64,000 bases of DNA from Cricetomys ansorgei (GCA_026225945.1 JAMJFZ010002307.1:5245001-5309000), one strand, 5' to 3'; counted from the first letter of the stretch, positions 1-11,560 are shown. Notes: generated by a model from the letters alone, not told the origin. Made by a program: numbers and translations.

Positions 1-770
1 AGAAGGCATGTATGAATAAAGAGAAATAAGAATGGATCATAGCTCATATATACAGCCACAGTCATATCATACCTATCTGTGGATTCTATGTCTGCTGATT
101 CAACAAGATGCAGATACGCATATGCATCAAGTAAAAATAATTAAATCCTACAAAAGAAGCATAAAATAAGTATTTGCATTGTATTAGGTCTTGTAAATAA
201 CCTAGAGGTTAAGTATACGTGAAGATGATATGTGGGTTATATGCCAACACTGTAACGCTTTACAGAAAGGATTTGGATGCCCACACATTTTGGTCACTTT
301 AGAACAACCTGGAATCAAACCTTTGGGAATACTGATAGACTTCAAGCTTAACCTTCCCCATAAGCATGCAAACAAACTGGTCACCTGATTTCCTCGAAGT
401 GCTGATTGTAATAGTAAATAAAACAAAAACAAAAACCTTAAGCTTTTGTTCCTGTCAGTATGGATTAATTAGTCAGTAATTAAATTAAACAATTTGGTTT
501 TAACCACATCAAGTTTATAATAGCTATTTGCCTGAAAAGACTGTGATTGACACCTAATCAGGACAAGGTCAAAGTTCTTTCTTGTTTCTGTTGTAGAAGC
601 TGCAGGGTACTGGCCAGGCATTCACATCATCTTCCACTTAGAATTTCTTGGATAATAATCTATATTTTATTTTATTGTATTGGCAATATGCTTTTAACCC
701 CCCTCCCCCCATTGATCTGATTTATTTAAGACACAGCTCTGAACCCAAAGACAGTAAGATGGGTTAGACA
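1..770. other. Intergenic, nothing recognised
   Basis: AT-rich. Small A/C-rich run (420-437) and C-rich run (699-712) only. Confidence 0.5.
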
Positions 771-1104
771 TGTTGTAGTTGCTAGGCTGCTGTGGCAGCT
801 CAACAAGGACGACAAGGAGGCCTTCTCATAGGTACACCCTGCCAGACCTCAGCAGAGGGAACCATTATCCTGGCCAGTGCCATACTGGACAATGGAACCC
901 TGAATATTTGAGCTCAGGTGTTTTTATTGATTTAGAACTCCTCAGGTGTTCTACTGATAGCACGTGCGGTTCATAAGCAATCAAACATCCCACACAGAAA
1001 TCCAACACCTGCAGACAATACAAAACATCAAGACCTAGCAGCCCCTCACCTAACAATGCACAAAACAATATTTTAAACACAACTAAAAATAAACTTCTAC
1101 AACG
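771..1104 (-). mobile_element. LTR-like element, copy A (334 bp)
   Basis: On the minus strand it begins (C)GTTGTAG and ends CTACAACA, the TG...CA-type inverted ends of a retroviral LTR (first base changed). A minus-strand AATAAA (plus-strand TTTATT at 923-928) lies mid-element. It aligns along its length with copies at 8193-8528 and 19634-19970. No coding region or clear target duplication adjoins it, so it looks like a solo LTR. Family name unknown to me. Confidence 0.7.
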
Positions 1105-1770
1105 TGTGCTGTTCTGGGGTCTGCAAGGGAGGTAGGTGTCTGGCCTAGTAGTTGGGAGAAGTGTTTCAAGAGTACCCAGAATCAGGGAGTCTGTGAAATT
1201 TGTAGTTCTTCCAAAGGAAATGTGAGCATTGACCTCTGCTTTAATGCATTAGAGGCTGCTAAAATAGAAGTCACTGGGAATACCCAGCTGATGTGGGAGA
1301 AATATTTTGATCACCTTTATTGACTAAATACAAAATAATAACCTTCTGGTCCTCTCTGAGGAAGCAAATAGCCTGGATGTTTGTGTTGTTGAGGTCACAA
1401 GAAACGGAAGTGAAAAATTTATACAAGAGATCTTCCTGATTGCTTTTTCCAGTCTTAGAAGTCAAATTTCCCTTTTGAACGACATGACTTTTCTTCCCAG
1501 ATGCCCAAGGATTTCTTCTGTCAGTTTGCATTTGTGAACTGAGATTCCACAGGACTGAAGACCTTACAATGTACATTATCAGAAAACAGTGTTTCCGCAA
1601 GCCTCCTTGTGTTGGCTTCTTGTGTCAGATTCCCCACATACCCACAAGGCAGTGGACTCTACTTTCAGAAACGCAATTCAAGTACTAGGACATGAATACT
1701 AAACAATTTCTAGGACAAATATTAAACTATTTGAGAAGCATTTCTCTTGGTTTACTGCTATCTGGCAGAG
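1105..1770. other. Intergenic, nothing recognised
   Basis: A 109-codon minus-strand frame (1271-1600) has no family resemblance and is taken as chance. Confidence 0.5.
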
Positions 1771-1916
1771 ATGTGGTCCCTTGTGTGTGTAGGTCAGAAG
1801 ACAACTTTGTAAAGTCGCTTCTCTCCTTCCACATCTGTGTGGGTTCTGGGGATGCAGCTCAGGCTGGCAGGGTTTTGAAATGAGAGCTCCACTTGCTGAA
1901 GCATCTTGCCACCCCT
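1771..1916 (-). repeat. B3-family SINE fragment
   Basis: Minus-strand B3 hallmarks: the 'aggtcagaagacaactt' segment, 'gtgggttctggggat' and a 'cttgctgaagcatcttgcc' end. Confidence 0.6.
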
Positions 1917-2001
1917 GGTGTTACAGATATTTAAGTGGCTATTTAGTTGGCTCTACTCATTTAAAGCACTCTTCCTCTCCTTGTTATCTCCCCACCTGTT
2001 T

Positions 2002-2360
2002 TAGTTACACTTCTCCTTATTGTAGCAACGTTCCCTACAATAGCAGCTTGAGGAGGAAGAGTTTCTTTTGGCTTGCGGTTTGAGGATGCACAGTCCATTA
2101 TGGTGGAGAAGTCATAGCAGCCAGAGCAGGAGGCTGCCCCATTTCATCCACAGTCAGGAGACATGAGAGATGAATGCTAATGCTCAGCTTACTCTTTTCT
2201 TCTTTTTTCTCCCTTTTTATTCAATTCAGGACCTCAGCCACAGGACAGTGCCACCCACTTCAAGATGGGTCGCCTCCCCTCCCCCATGTTTAAACCTCTC
2301 TGCAAATGTACTTTGAGAGGTGTATCTCCTAGGTGATTCTAAATCCAGTCAAGTTGATAG
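2002..2360 (-). repeat. Medium-reiterated rodent repeat
   Basis: Opens with 'ttagttacacttctccttatt', then 'tcttttggcttgcggtttgaggat', and ends 'ccagtcaagttgatag', the signature of a common rodent interspersed family whose database name I cannot assign. Related copies lie at 3079, 19266 and 48735. Confidence 0.6.
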
Positions 2361-2365
2361 TGAAG

Positions 2366-2505
2366 TTGGCACATATGTAGAGGTCAGAGGATGTCCTGCA
2401 GGGATCAGCTCTCTTCTTCCACTGTGTGGGTTCTGGGGTTTGAACTCTGGTCATCAGGCTTGGCAGCAAATGTCTTTACCCTCTGAGCCATCTTGCTGAC
2501 CTGAC
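2366..2505 (-). repeat. B3-family SINE fragment
   Basis: 'agaggtcagaggatgtcctg', 'gtgtgggttctggggtttgaa' and 'ctctgagccatcttgctgacc' mark a minus-strand B3. Confidence 0.7.
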
Positions 2506-3078
2506 CCATGTAGATGTATTTAAAGCTCTTTCTAGATTGGCTTTTGAGCGGCAAGGTTTGTTGATAGGAAAAAGAATTCTGCTCATCAGAGAACTAGCTG
2601 GAGTTCTTCTTCCCTTCTCTGTCCATATTCTTAGGTTTTATTTTTCCTCCATGAATGCTAGATTTGGAAAATAAATATCAACTTTCCCAAAGTAACTTTT
2701 CTGTAATTTTTTTTTTCTAACCAGAATTCAACTGTTTTGGCATTTGATTTTAATGTTTAAACATCTGTACCCAGAGAACTTGATCAGTTGGCAATCTCAG
2801 AAATTGGTGAAGATTTTCAGGGTGTCCCAAGTAATGAGCCATTGGTGTAAATAGCAAACAAATACCAATATAATAGTTATTCTTTTTACTCACAAGGAAA
2901 CTGTCAAGTGCTGTGCATATTATTATAACAAGTGTTTTGGAAAAGAACTAACAGAATGTTTTGAATGATCAAGTCAAGCCAACAAGATCATTAGAATGTG
3001 TCTCTCCTCCATGAGCTACTTTGGTGAAGTATTTTAATCCTTAATGATGACCTAGAAAAACATTTAAAGACACAGCAT
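2506..3078. other. Intergenic, nothing recognised
   Basis: Contains a T run at 2708-2717; otherwise unique-looking. Confidence 0.5.
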
Positions 3079-3412
3079 ATTAGCTACGTGTCTTGTTCCT
3101 GTAGCAAAATACACGACAAAAGCAATTTCAGAGAGGAAGTGTTTATTTGGGCTCGATACTGTCCACCGTGGAGGGAAAGGGATGTGGGCAGGAGCAGGAG
3201 GGACCGGCTGCATGGCAGCCGTAGTCAGGCGGCAGAAAGCAGTGAGAGCTGGTGCTCAGCTTGCTCTCTCCTTCCTGTAGTGTTCTGTCCACGTATAATG
3301 AGTGTGAGACTTCCCATCTCAGCTTAATCTGGGTAATCCCTTGGAGATGTGCCCAGAGATTTCTTCCCACCGTGGTTCTAAATCCCATCGAATTGACCAT
3401 CAAGATTCACCA
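3079..3412 (-). repeat. Medium-reiterated rodent repeat
   Basis: Same family as 2002-2360: 'agtgtttatttgggctcg', then a purine-rich GGGA/GGAG stretch, ending 'cgaattgaccatcaagatt'. Confidence 0.55.
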
Positions 3413-3936
3413 TTGTATAGTTTTCTGTAAATGATTGTAAGTTACTAGGTCCACATGTTCAAAAAGCGCTATTTCTTATCAAAAGTAAAGCTGTTGGTTG
3501 CCTTTACTGACAGGATAGTTGACATTTCCCACTACTAATAAATGACAAGTGTCTTCTGTGCTCTTGGTGACTCGCTGTCTTTCATTTAACGATGCTGTGA
3601 CTGGCTACAGCTGCAGGAACAGCCATTTTTTCCCAGTATCAGAGAGATCACAGTACCCACTGGCCCCTTTGGAGATTGTTTAAAAGGGAAAACTGTGCAA
3701 TATAACATGAAAACAAAGACAATTAGCCCAGTAGGGGGCTGAACACATAACTTCCACCGATTACTGTCACATTTGTCCCATTTTCTACTCAGAGGACCAA
3801 CTAAGCCTCAGAGCCCAGGTTCCTGGTACTGTAATGGGCACATTCTTACTGGGTTTTCTGCTTTTATGAGGTTCTGTGAGCAATGCACTTCAACCACACA
3901 CAGTTAGGTGAACCGGGGTTCAAATGAAGAGACTTT
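3413..3936. other. Intergenic, nothing recognised
   Basis: No repeat or credible frame seen. Confidence 0.45.
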
Positions 3937-4120
3937 GATTGGCAAGATGGCTCAGTGGGTAAAGGCTCTTTCCACTAAGCTGGACAACCCAAGTTTGACC
4001 CCCTGACCGCACATAACAGAAGGAGACGATTGATTCTCTTATGGTATCCTCTGAACTCCACAATGCACGCCACAGCAAGGGCATTGCTATCAGCACTACA
4101 ATAAATAAATTAAATGTAAT
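3937..4120 (+). repeat. B3A-type SINE
   Basis: tRNA-derived head 'caagatggctcagtgggtaa' with 'ccaagtttgaccccctgacc' and an A-rich 'aataaataaat' tail. Confidence 0.75.
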
Positions 4121-4210
4121 TTGAAAAGTTAATTGAGAGACCCAATTTGCCTTTTACCTCCCAGAATTTATCATAATGGGGCTTTTGTAACAGTAAGAAT
4201 TTCTTTTATA

Positions 4211-4413
4211 AAAGGTTTATTTATTTATCTATTAAATGTGGATGTGAGTTGGTGTGCATCGCACACATGGAGGAGGCCAGGCGAGGGCATTGGAGCCCCT
4301 GGGGCTGGGGTTATATACATGCTTGTGGGCTGCCACGTGGTGCTGGGAATGAAACCCGGTCCTCTGCAAAAGCAGCAAATGCTCTTTCCTGCTGAACCAT
4401 CTCTCCAGCCCCC
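4211..4413 (-). repeat. B2 SINE
   Basis: TTTATTTATTTATC tail at the left and 'accatctctccagcccc' head at the right define a minus-strand copy. Confidence 0.9.
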
Positions 4414-5005
4414 GACAACAAGAGTTTCTTATTTGGATTTCTGAATGGTTTAATTTTTGACCATCCATTCAACTGCCAACAGACACCTGCCACGGCAAGG
4501 TGACAGCCCCAATGCTACACGCTAGATACTACTTCCTGAGCTGCTTTGTGAGGTTTATGTTTACTTAGAGACTGATGCTGTCGGTGGCTTCTTACAACAC
4601 CGTCTGGGATACTTACCCAGCATGCAGTTGGTGGCACCCCATCCATGTCTGCAAACCATGCAGGTGGGCATTCCCTGATGGCCATGAGTCTGAACACATG
4701 GGCTTCCTCAGTAAGCTGGGAGCAGATATTCAACAGCCCTGGCCATCCAGACATTTTTGTTCTTCCCTAATAATTGTTCTAGAAAAGAGGTCAGTGTCAA
4801 GACTTTCCCCATTACTAGGTTAGCAGCACCTTGACCCAACCTGGATGCTGACTGATGACGTCTGTTGTTTGCTTTCAGTTCACAACTTTACTCAGTCAGC
4901 TCTTCTCCCTTATTATTCATCTGGCCTGAAAACCACCGCTTCCTACCCTTTCTCTGCATTTTTAAGAAGCAATACATATTCATGGGAAAAGCATCCACTG
5001 CACAT
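4414..5005. other. Intergenic, nothing recognised
   Basis: No repeat or conserved frame seen. Confidence 0.45.
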
Positions 5006-5163
5006 GATTGCCAGTGAGGTGGCTCAGCTGGTAAAGGCACTTGCCACTAAACCTGACGACCTGAGCTGTATCCTCAGGACCCACATAGTGGAAGGAGAGA
5101 ACTGACTTCTGCAAATTGTCCTCTGACCTGCACACACATACACACACACACTCTCACACACAA
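5006..5163 (+). repeat. B3A SINE with CA-rich tail
   Basis: 'gaggtggctcagctggtaaa', 'ctaaacctgacgacctgagc', then 'gtcctctgacctgcacac' and a CA tail are diagnostic. Confidence 0.85.
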
Positions 5164-6189
5164 TCTTCTATTCCCTTGGACATTTTTATATGTAGTTTAT
5201 AAGTATAAATAATAGATGTATATTTTTGTTTTTATAAAAATAGACTTTTTTTTTTCTATTTGAAGTGTGTTTCACCAGTTTTCTCTATCACATTTAAAAT
5301 CCCGTTCTCTCTCTTTTTAAACACAACCAGCAGCATTGTATAAACATTTCTTACGCTGTTATCAGGGAGTCCCAGAATGAGAAAACTGGAGGGCAGGTTC
5401 ATTCAGAAGCACAGTAGTTTGGTCCATGCCCAGCTTCCTGTCCAGCTATCACTGGCGTGTTGGCTTCTCCTCCTGGTTACAAAATTGTTCTCAGTCATAG
5501 CAGAAAACTTACTGGGATAGGATAGACCAGAGCACTTCGTTAGGAGAAGGGTTGTGTTTTCTAGAGGGAAGGGACTTTTCCAGAAAGCGTCTGGCCTACC
5601 CGTATGTCAAACTGGCAGTGAGCATCAGCCCACGATGCTTGCCTAAGATCAATTAGGTTGTACCCTGGGAATGACCTGGAAATAGAGTCATTAAGTCGCA
5701 GGGATGAGTGTGAGCAAACGGGAGCTCTGCACGTGAGGGACAGGAAAGGGTTGCTGCCTAGATGACTGTTAGCTATGTGTCTTTTTTATTCGTTTCCAAA
5801 ATAGTGTTAGTTATTCCAAGGTGTTTTCTCCTTCATCTAAATGTGAGAATATCTGCCAGTCTCTCTCATAATCCACCTGCATCATAAAGAAATACTGATA
5901 TTTTCTAGAACCGATGGGTGTCTATGTCTAGGGAGAAGTGTCTTTATGCTGCTGTGTTGTTCACGCATGAACATGATTCTCTCTCCATGTCTTGTGTCCT
6001 TTATAGCATTCAAGAGTGCCCTTCATGAAAGTCTACATCAGTTCCTTGCCATTCTAGCTTTACTACTGTTGGTAAGGGTGTTGCCTTTTTAGGTGTCTGT
6101 AGATTGTTACTGTCCTAGGACTACTGTGGCACTTATATGCTGACCTTGCACTGAGTGGGCAGGGCTCCTGCTCTGACGAGGATTCTTTG
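5164..6189. other. Intergenic, nothing recognised
   Basis: Left end is AT-rich (5190-5260). No frame or repeat recognised. Confidence 0.45.
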
Positions 6190-6400
6190 AGATTGGAGAG
6201 ACAGCCCAGAGGTTAAGAGTGCTTGTGCTCCTCTGAGAAACTGAGTTCAGTTCCCAGGATTGAGTGGCTCACAACCGTCTATGACTCCAGCTCCGGGCAA
6301 TCCAACACCCTGTTCCGGCAACTGTGAACACTGTATGCATGTACAAAACCACATTCACACGTAGATTGATCCATAGTTTAAAAGTAAGTCTTAAAAAAAT
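6190..6400 (+). repeat. B2 SINE
   Basis: 'gattggagagacagcccaga' head, 'gtggctcacaaccgtctatg' body, A-rich end. Confidence 0.9.
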
Positions 6401-7575
6401 AGATTTTGTGGCCTCAGTATTGATTGTTTTGTTCTTTCCAGTGATTATGCTTGCTTTTATTTTTCTTGCCTTATCATGTTGGCTAGGACTCTTGTGAAAC
6501 CAATAGAGAAGAAACAGGATACTGGATAGTTCTCATCCTGGTTTTAAACCGAAGGCATCTGCAGTTTAAAGTAATCAGATGGTCGATGGCACCTTTGGGT
6601 AGGCAGTTCCTGCAGGATTAATGTCTCTCATCTGAAGTGGGAATGTGTCAAATGGGAAGATGGCTGAGCCTAGCCCCCAGTTAACGCTATCTGCATGTCT
6701 TGGCAATGTTTGCTGGTCATCCACTACAGATGTAGTTTTCAGAAAACTTGATGAAAGCTCACACACGATGGAAACATTTTGTATAACTGGACCATCAACA
6801 GCAGTCCGATTCCTAGTACTGAGATGAGGGTGAAGCCAGGACTCAAGACATGTGAACTCCCCACAAAACCATTATGTTAGCATAGCCATAACTCAGGAAA
6901 GGTTACCCAACAAGACCTGCTTCCGCATAAAATCCATCTGAGAGATTTGAATAGAAAAAGCAGTCAAGTTAAAAACTGCAAAGCTAAAGTTGAGCGGTTT
7001 GGGAGTTCTGATCACAGAGTCTCATTATTGAAGTTATATTACACCAATGACTTTGACTCCCAGCTGAGTGCTGCAAGGCCTGCCTGTTGAAGGCTGACTC
7101 ACCGTCCTGTCTACCACCAGCTTGAGACTGAACTGCCAGTCCTGTCCCAAGGGTGGTAGCATTCCTTAGCTCCAGCGCCCATCTTGATCTTCAAACAACT
7201 TCAACCAACTGTTTCTTATCTTTAAAGTAATTGTAAGTAGAAATGGTATTTGTAGGAAAGTAAAAATGTTTGATCCAATTTGGGGTGTAGTAAATGTCCT
7301 TAGATCACTGAACCTCTTACTTTGCCAAGATAGTGAGATAAGCAAATACAGAACAATGACAGAAAAATGCCCAAGTTCACCTCTGCTCCCAACAAGAACT
7401 GGATAGCCTGGTCTACCGTTGGCTCTGTATGCTTGTGTTGCACCTCTCTGCCCGGGGCTCTTCGGGAGTCACTGTGGCTCATTCTTAGCAGCCCTCCGCT
7501 TAGCAATGTAAGTGACCCAGCCCAGAAATACCCTGGGTCCATACCTGTGTACTTAGAAGATGTGAGAAAATGGAT
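6401..7575. other. Intergenic, nothing recognised
   Basis: About 1.2 kb of unique-looking DNA; short frames only. Confidence 0.45.
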
Positions 7576-7686
7576 GTGGGCGTGCAGGCCGGTGATCCTA
7601 GCATTGAAGAAGTTGAGGCGAGAAGACCATGAACCAGGTCAGCCTTGGCTCTGTAGCAAGACCCGGTCTAAACACAAGCAAAACAA
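7576..7686 (+). repeat. B1-like SINE, diverged
   Basis: 'gtgatcctagcattgaagaa', 'aggtcagccttggctctgta' and 'caagacccggtctaaa' follow B1 order. It lies inside a 164-codon frame, which is therefore rejected as a gene. Confidence 0.6.
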
Positions 7687-8192
7687 CAGCGATAGTAAAA
7701 TAATAAACAAAATGGTGAGAGTGAGATCGCCAAAGGGGCATTTCACAGTCCTACTTGTCTCTTGCCGAGTTTGTTTTAGGAGCAAATCAGCTTTTTGGTT
7801 CCCATTCCAACTAGTTTTGTTCCTGAAATCTTTATTGTATTCAGAAAGGATCTATTTGTAGACTGTCTGTAGCCAAAAGAGAAACAGTCTGCTTTGTCTG
7901 TACTTGCAGCCCAAATACCATAAATTGCCTTAGGTATGGGAAAGTAATGTCAAAGGCTGGAAAGAATCCTTTTTATGGTGGTGTGCTTAAATGTAGACCT
8001 GTCAGTAGGTGTTTTATCAGCATTTAATAAGGCTTCAGACATTGGTAATTTCCAAACCTTTTCCTGCTGCTGACCCCTAAGCCATAGGCACCTGCACCAG
8101 AAGACTGTTTTCAAACTAAAATCCGGAGTTATAAAAAATAGAGAAAAAATGATTCAGGTTACAGATTTTAAAAAGTCTCTACCTTTACACGC
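7687..8192. other. Intergenic, nothing recognised
   Basis: No repeat or gene seen. Confidence 0.45.
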
Positions 8193-8528
8193 TGTGAAAG
8201 GTTATATTTAGTTAGGTATAAAATTATTGTTTTCTGGACTGTTGGGAAAGGGCTGCCTAGGTCTTGGCATTTTGTATTGTCTGCAGGTATTGGATTTATG
8301 TGGGGGATGTTTGATTGTTCATGATCTACACGTGCTATCAGTAGAACACCTGAGGAGTTCTGTATCAATAAAAACACCTGAGCTCAGACACTTGGGGTTC
8401 CACTGTCCAGTATGGTGCTTGCTATGATGGTGGTTCCCTCTGCTGAAGTCTGGGAGGGTGTGCAGGTATGAATATGCCTCCATGTCTTCCTTGGAGAGCT
8501 GCTATAGCAGCATATTGCTACATTTACA
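8193..8528 (+). mobile_element. LTR-like element, copy B (336 bp)
   Basis: Same element as copies A and C. The core 'ctaggtcttggcattttgta' and AATAAA at 8367-8372 are intact. The left end is eroded (TGTGAAAG) and the right end is TTTACA. Plus orientation, no internal retroviral sequence: a solo LTR. Confidence 0.7.
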
Positions 8529-8808
8529 TATTTGGATTTTTAGAGTACTTGCATATACATAATAAGACCTCTCAGAAAGACTTAAGTCTAAGCACAAAAT
8601 TCACTTATGTTTTATATAGCCCTTATATGTGTAAGCCGAAGGCAAGCGTATAATATTTCAGAAAACTGTGCATGAGGCAAAGCATAATGTCATGTCACTC
8701 AGAAAGTTTCAGACTGAGATGGACGAGGGAGTCTCAGCCCTATGAAATGAACAAGTTCTGTTCGTTCAGATTCTTAAAGAAGCATCTCTGTTTTAGACTA
8801 CAGCATAA

Positions 8809-8999
8809 TGGCTGGAGAGGTGGCTCAGCTGATAAGATCACACACTGCTCTTGCTGAGGCTTGAGTTCGGATCCTTGCACCCACAGTGGTTCACAATTAC
8901 CTGTAATTCCAGCTCCAGGAGGAGCCAATCCTCTGGCCTCTGTGGGCATCAGCACTCATGAGCACACACCCTCACATGTACACGTAATTCACAAAAAAG
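8809..8999 (+). repeat. B2 SINE
   Basis: 'tggctggagaggtggctcag' head; 'acctgtaattccagctcc' and 'cctctggcctctgtgggc' body. Confidence 0.92.
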
Positions 9000-9290
9000 A
9001 GCTGATAACTAGAAATGTTTATTAAACAGAACTCATAGAGTACTTTGTGGCTTCTCGTCGATTCTGTTGGTTTTTGCATTTGTCAAGTAAGCCCATGGAT
9101 CAGACATTTTATCAACATTATCTTTCCTTTGCAGTTTGCTGAAGTCCAAGACAAATTCTAAAAGTTTGGGGCTAGTTTCTCTCCTTATTCTCAGGACTGG
9201 GTCTACAACATATTTAAAAGGTCAACAATCCTGCTTGTTCTAGTGGGTAGGGAGGAAAGCCTCTGTGTTTAGGGTGGTATAATGGTACCA

Positions 9291-9370
9291 GGGCTGGGAC
9301 TCTAGCTCTGGGACTCTAGGGGAACTGCACCTGCCTGGCATGCTCAACACCCTGGGTTTGATCCCCTACC
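9291..9370 (+). repeat. ID-type SINE, diverged
   Basis: 'gggctgggactctagctctg' with 'ctgcctggcatgctcaacac' and 'cctgggtttgatcccc' retains the A and B box arrangement of tRNA-Ala-derived ID elements. Confidence 0.65.
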
Positions 9371-9590
9371 CAGACCTTTAAACGAAAGCCAACAAGTGAT
9401 ACTGAAAACTTCCACCTCATGTGAAGCCTTTAAAGGGTTTACCTCATTCAGTCTTTATAGCAACCCCATTTATAAATGAGTAAAATTAGCCATTGGTTGG
9501 ATAATTCAATACTTTACATAGGGGATACTGTGATTAAGGGGTAGAGTCATGGACTTGAACCCAGGAAGTCTAATTCTTAAACACAGACTC

Positions 9591-9826
9591 TTTTGTTTTT
9601 ATTTTACAGTATGTGTCTGGGCATTTTGCCTGCATGTGTGTCTGTGTACTGTGCACGTGCCTGGTGCCTGCAATGGTCAGAAACCACTGCTGGATCCGGA
9701 TCCCTAGGAACTAGACTTACAGACAGTTGTGAGCTGCCCATGTGGATACTGGGAACTGAAGTAAGTCCTGGGTCCTCTGGAGGAGCAGCCAATGCTCTAA
9801 CCCCTCTGAGTCACCTCTTCAATCCC
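9591..9826 (-). repeat. B2 SINE
   Basis: 'gcattttgcctgcatgtgtg', 'gggtcctctggaggagcagc' and terminal 'cacctcttcaatccc'. Confidence 0.9.
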
Positions 9827-9828
9827 AA

Positions 9829-9950
9829 ACAGGTTCTCTCTGTTTGTTTTGAGTGTCAGAAACTTGCTGTGTAGCTCAGGCCAGTCCTCATTTGTGATTC
9901 TCTTCAGGCTGCCTAAGGCTAGGATGACAGGTGCACACTGCATGAGGCTT
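9829..9950 (-). repeat. B1-like SINE, diverged
   Basis: Directly abuts the B2; 'cttgctgtgtagctcaggcc' and 'aggatgacaggtgcacactg' are minus-strand B1 segments. Confidence 0.65.
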
Positions 9951-10123
9951 CAGACGTGATATGGAGGAGGGGGACAACTTTCATGAAGGCTAACTTGCTG
10001 CTCTCTGATCAATGCCTTTTTTCTCCATGGATTATCTCTTTTATTATGACCTTATAACCAGAGAGATTTAGGCCAAGGACAAATTCCACAAGGCATCTTT
10101 AAAAATATCCAGTTTTTGGAAAA

Positions 10124-10127
<4 letters not shown>

Positions 10128-10164
<37 letters not shown>
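10128..10164 (+). repeat. (GT)n microsatellite
   Basis: About 18 uninterrupted GT units. Confidence 0.98.
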
Positions 10165-10166
<2 letters not shown>

Positions 10167-10367
10167 AGAAATCCATACTTTATTTGTATGCAAATTTATA
10201 CTTATTTAATCCATAATCTGGTTTTCCTCAAATATTCACAAAGTCTTAGAAAAACTACAAAGCAAAACTTACCAATGTGGCCAATTAAAATTTCCAAATT
10301 GGGACACATAGATTGTTTTAACAGTTTTTAATATTTTTTAATGTTTTAACATTGTCTTTAATATTTT

Positions 10368-10648
10368 TACATTTATTTAAATGTAAGTTGTGTGTGCATG
10401 TGTGTGAGGGAGGGGCACACAGGTGCCAGGGCATGAGTGTGCCATGGTGCATATGTGGTCAAAAGACCTGTGAAGCTGGTCCTTACCATGTGGGTGGCAG
10501 GATAGAACAGGTCAACATGTCCTTCCAACATAGGGGGTCACATATTGAACAGGTCAACATGCACTTCCAACAGGGATCACAGATTGAACAGGATTGAACA
10601 GTGATTAGCAGCAAGCATGTTCACCTGCTGATCCATCTCTCTGGCCCT
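10368..10648 (-). repeat. B3-like SINE with internal tandem duplication
   Basis: 'tgtgtgtgcatgtgtgtgag' region and 'gatccatctctctggccc' end identify a minus-strand SINE. Its middle carries a segment beginning 'gaacaggtcaacatg' at 10505 and again at 10547, with a third partial start at 10586. Confidence 0.65.
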
Positions 10649-10664
10649 TAGAATTTCCCCCTTT

Positions 10665-10874
10665 TCTATTTTATTTCATGTACCTGGGTGTTTTGCCTAA
10701 AACATACCTGTGTACCAAGTGTGAGCAGTAACCCTGGAGGCCAGAAGAAGGCAATCTATCCCTTGGGACTGGAGTTATAGACAGTTGTGAGTTGTCATGT
10801 GGGTGCCAGGAATCGAATCTAGGACCTCTGGAAGGGCAGCCAGTGCTCTTAACCACTGAGCCATCTCCAGCCCT
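10665..10874 (-). repeat. B2 SINE
   Basis: 'gtgttttgcctaaaacatac', 'cagccagtgctcttaacc' and 'gagccatctccagccc'. Confidence 0.92.
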
Positions 10875-10984
10875 CTGAACATTCTTTGAAGAGCTATGAA
10901 GTCAAAAGTGTATCTAGAGCAACACATTTTTACGTATCTTTGGTTAGGAAGCCCTGTGAGGAGACTTCTGGGAGCTTGTGAAAA

Positions 10985-11345
10985 ATGTGCAAATAAACAA
11001 GACAAGGGTCTTCGAATCTCTGTTCCCCCACCGCACGAGTTATTCTCGGAATGTGTTTTCTTGCTCCTCCCAGGTGCAGCAGATAGGAGTGTGCTTACTT
11101 CAGATAATTCACTACAGCTGGCTATTACTTGTTTCTATGCCTCTATGGAAAACCATGTTTGGTTTTGTTTTTGTTTTTGCCGTGTGTGGCTCGTTCTTGC
11201 GTTTGCACATGTTACTCAGGTGACTCTTCTTAACCTCAGAGTATCAATTGTCTCTACTCTGAATAAAGTCGGCCACTGCACAGAGACCTTAGTCCGCCTC
11301 ATTTTCAGGCCCCGCCCCCCCAGGTTCACGCGGACCGCCGGCTAG
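10985..11345 (+). other. Possible degraded LTR fragment with AATAAA
   Basis: A C/T-rich non-coding stretch with AATAAA at 11262-11267, followed by 'cactgcacagagacctt' and a C-rich CpG segment, resembles the R/U5 part of a rodent retroviral LTR. I could not find both ends, so this is tentative. A 149-codon frame (10896-11345) crosses it and is not credible as a gene. Confidence 0.3.
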
Positions 11346-11560
11346 AGCCGTAAACAACACTTACGCTAAAACGTCTCCTTTTTCCGTTGCTGTGGTGCGT
11401 GACGTCCGAATGCGGTTTCTCTCACAGAGACTCTCTCACAGAGTCTCGGAATAGAGACGATTCTCGGGCAGAGAATCGTCTCTATTCCGTTTCACGTGTG
11501 TCCTGTTGTCGTCCCCCCCCCCCCGCCCCTTTGCACAGTGTCAGAGCAGTCTCTGTCACT
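11270..11560. promoter_or_regulatory. Isolated CpG-rich patch with CRE and E-box motifs
   Basis: A 290-bp CpG cluster in CpG-poor surroundings, with CCCCGCCCC-like runs, TGACGT (CRE half) near 11400 and CACGTG near 11493. It is either an unannotated promoter or the remnant of a CpG-rich mobile element. Confidence 0.4.
11427..11489. repeat. Two adjoining perfect hairpins
   Basis: Hairpin 1: 8-bp arms 11427-11434 and 11440-11447 with a 5-nt loop. Hairpin 2: 19-bp perfect arms 11447-11465 and 11471-11489 (CGGAATAGAGACGATTCTC and its complement) with loop GGGCA. The two share base 11447. Confidence 0.9.

Noticed and set aside
7367..7861. 164-codon plus-strand frame
   Set aside because: Contains a B1-like SINE and no recognisable domain.
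9291..9370. tRNA-like A/B-box sequences (also at 49899, 56549, 60131) as tRNA genes
   Set aside because: They match ID SINE heads and lack a complete cloverleaf and terminator context.
10896..11345. 149-codon plus-strand frame
   Set aside because: Crosses a probable LTR fragment and AATAAA-bearing sequence; no domain.
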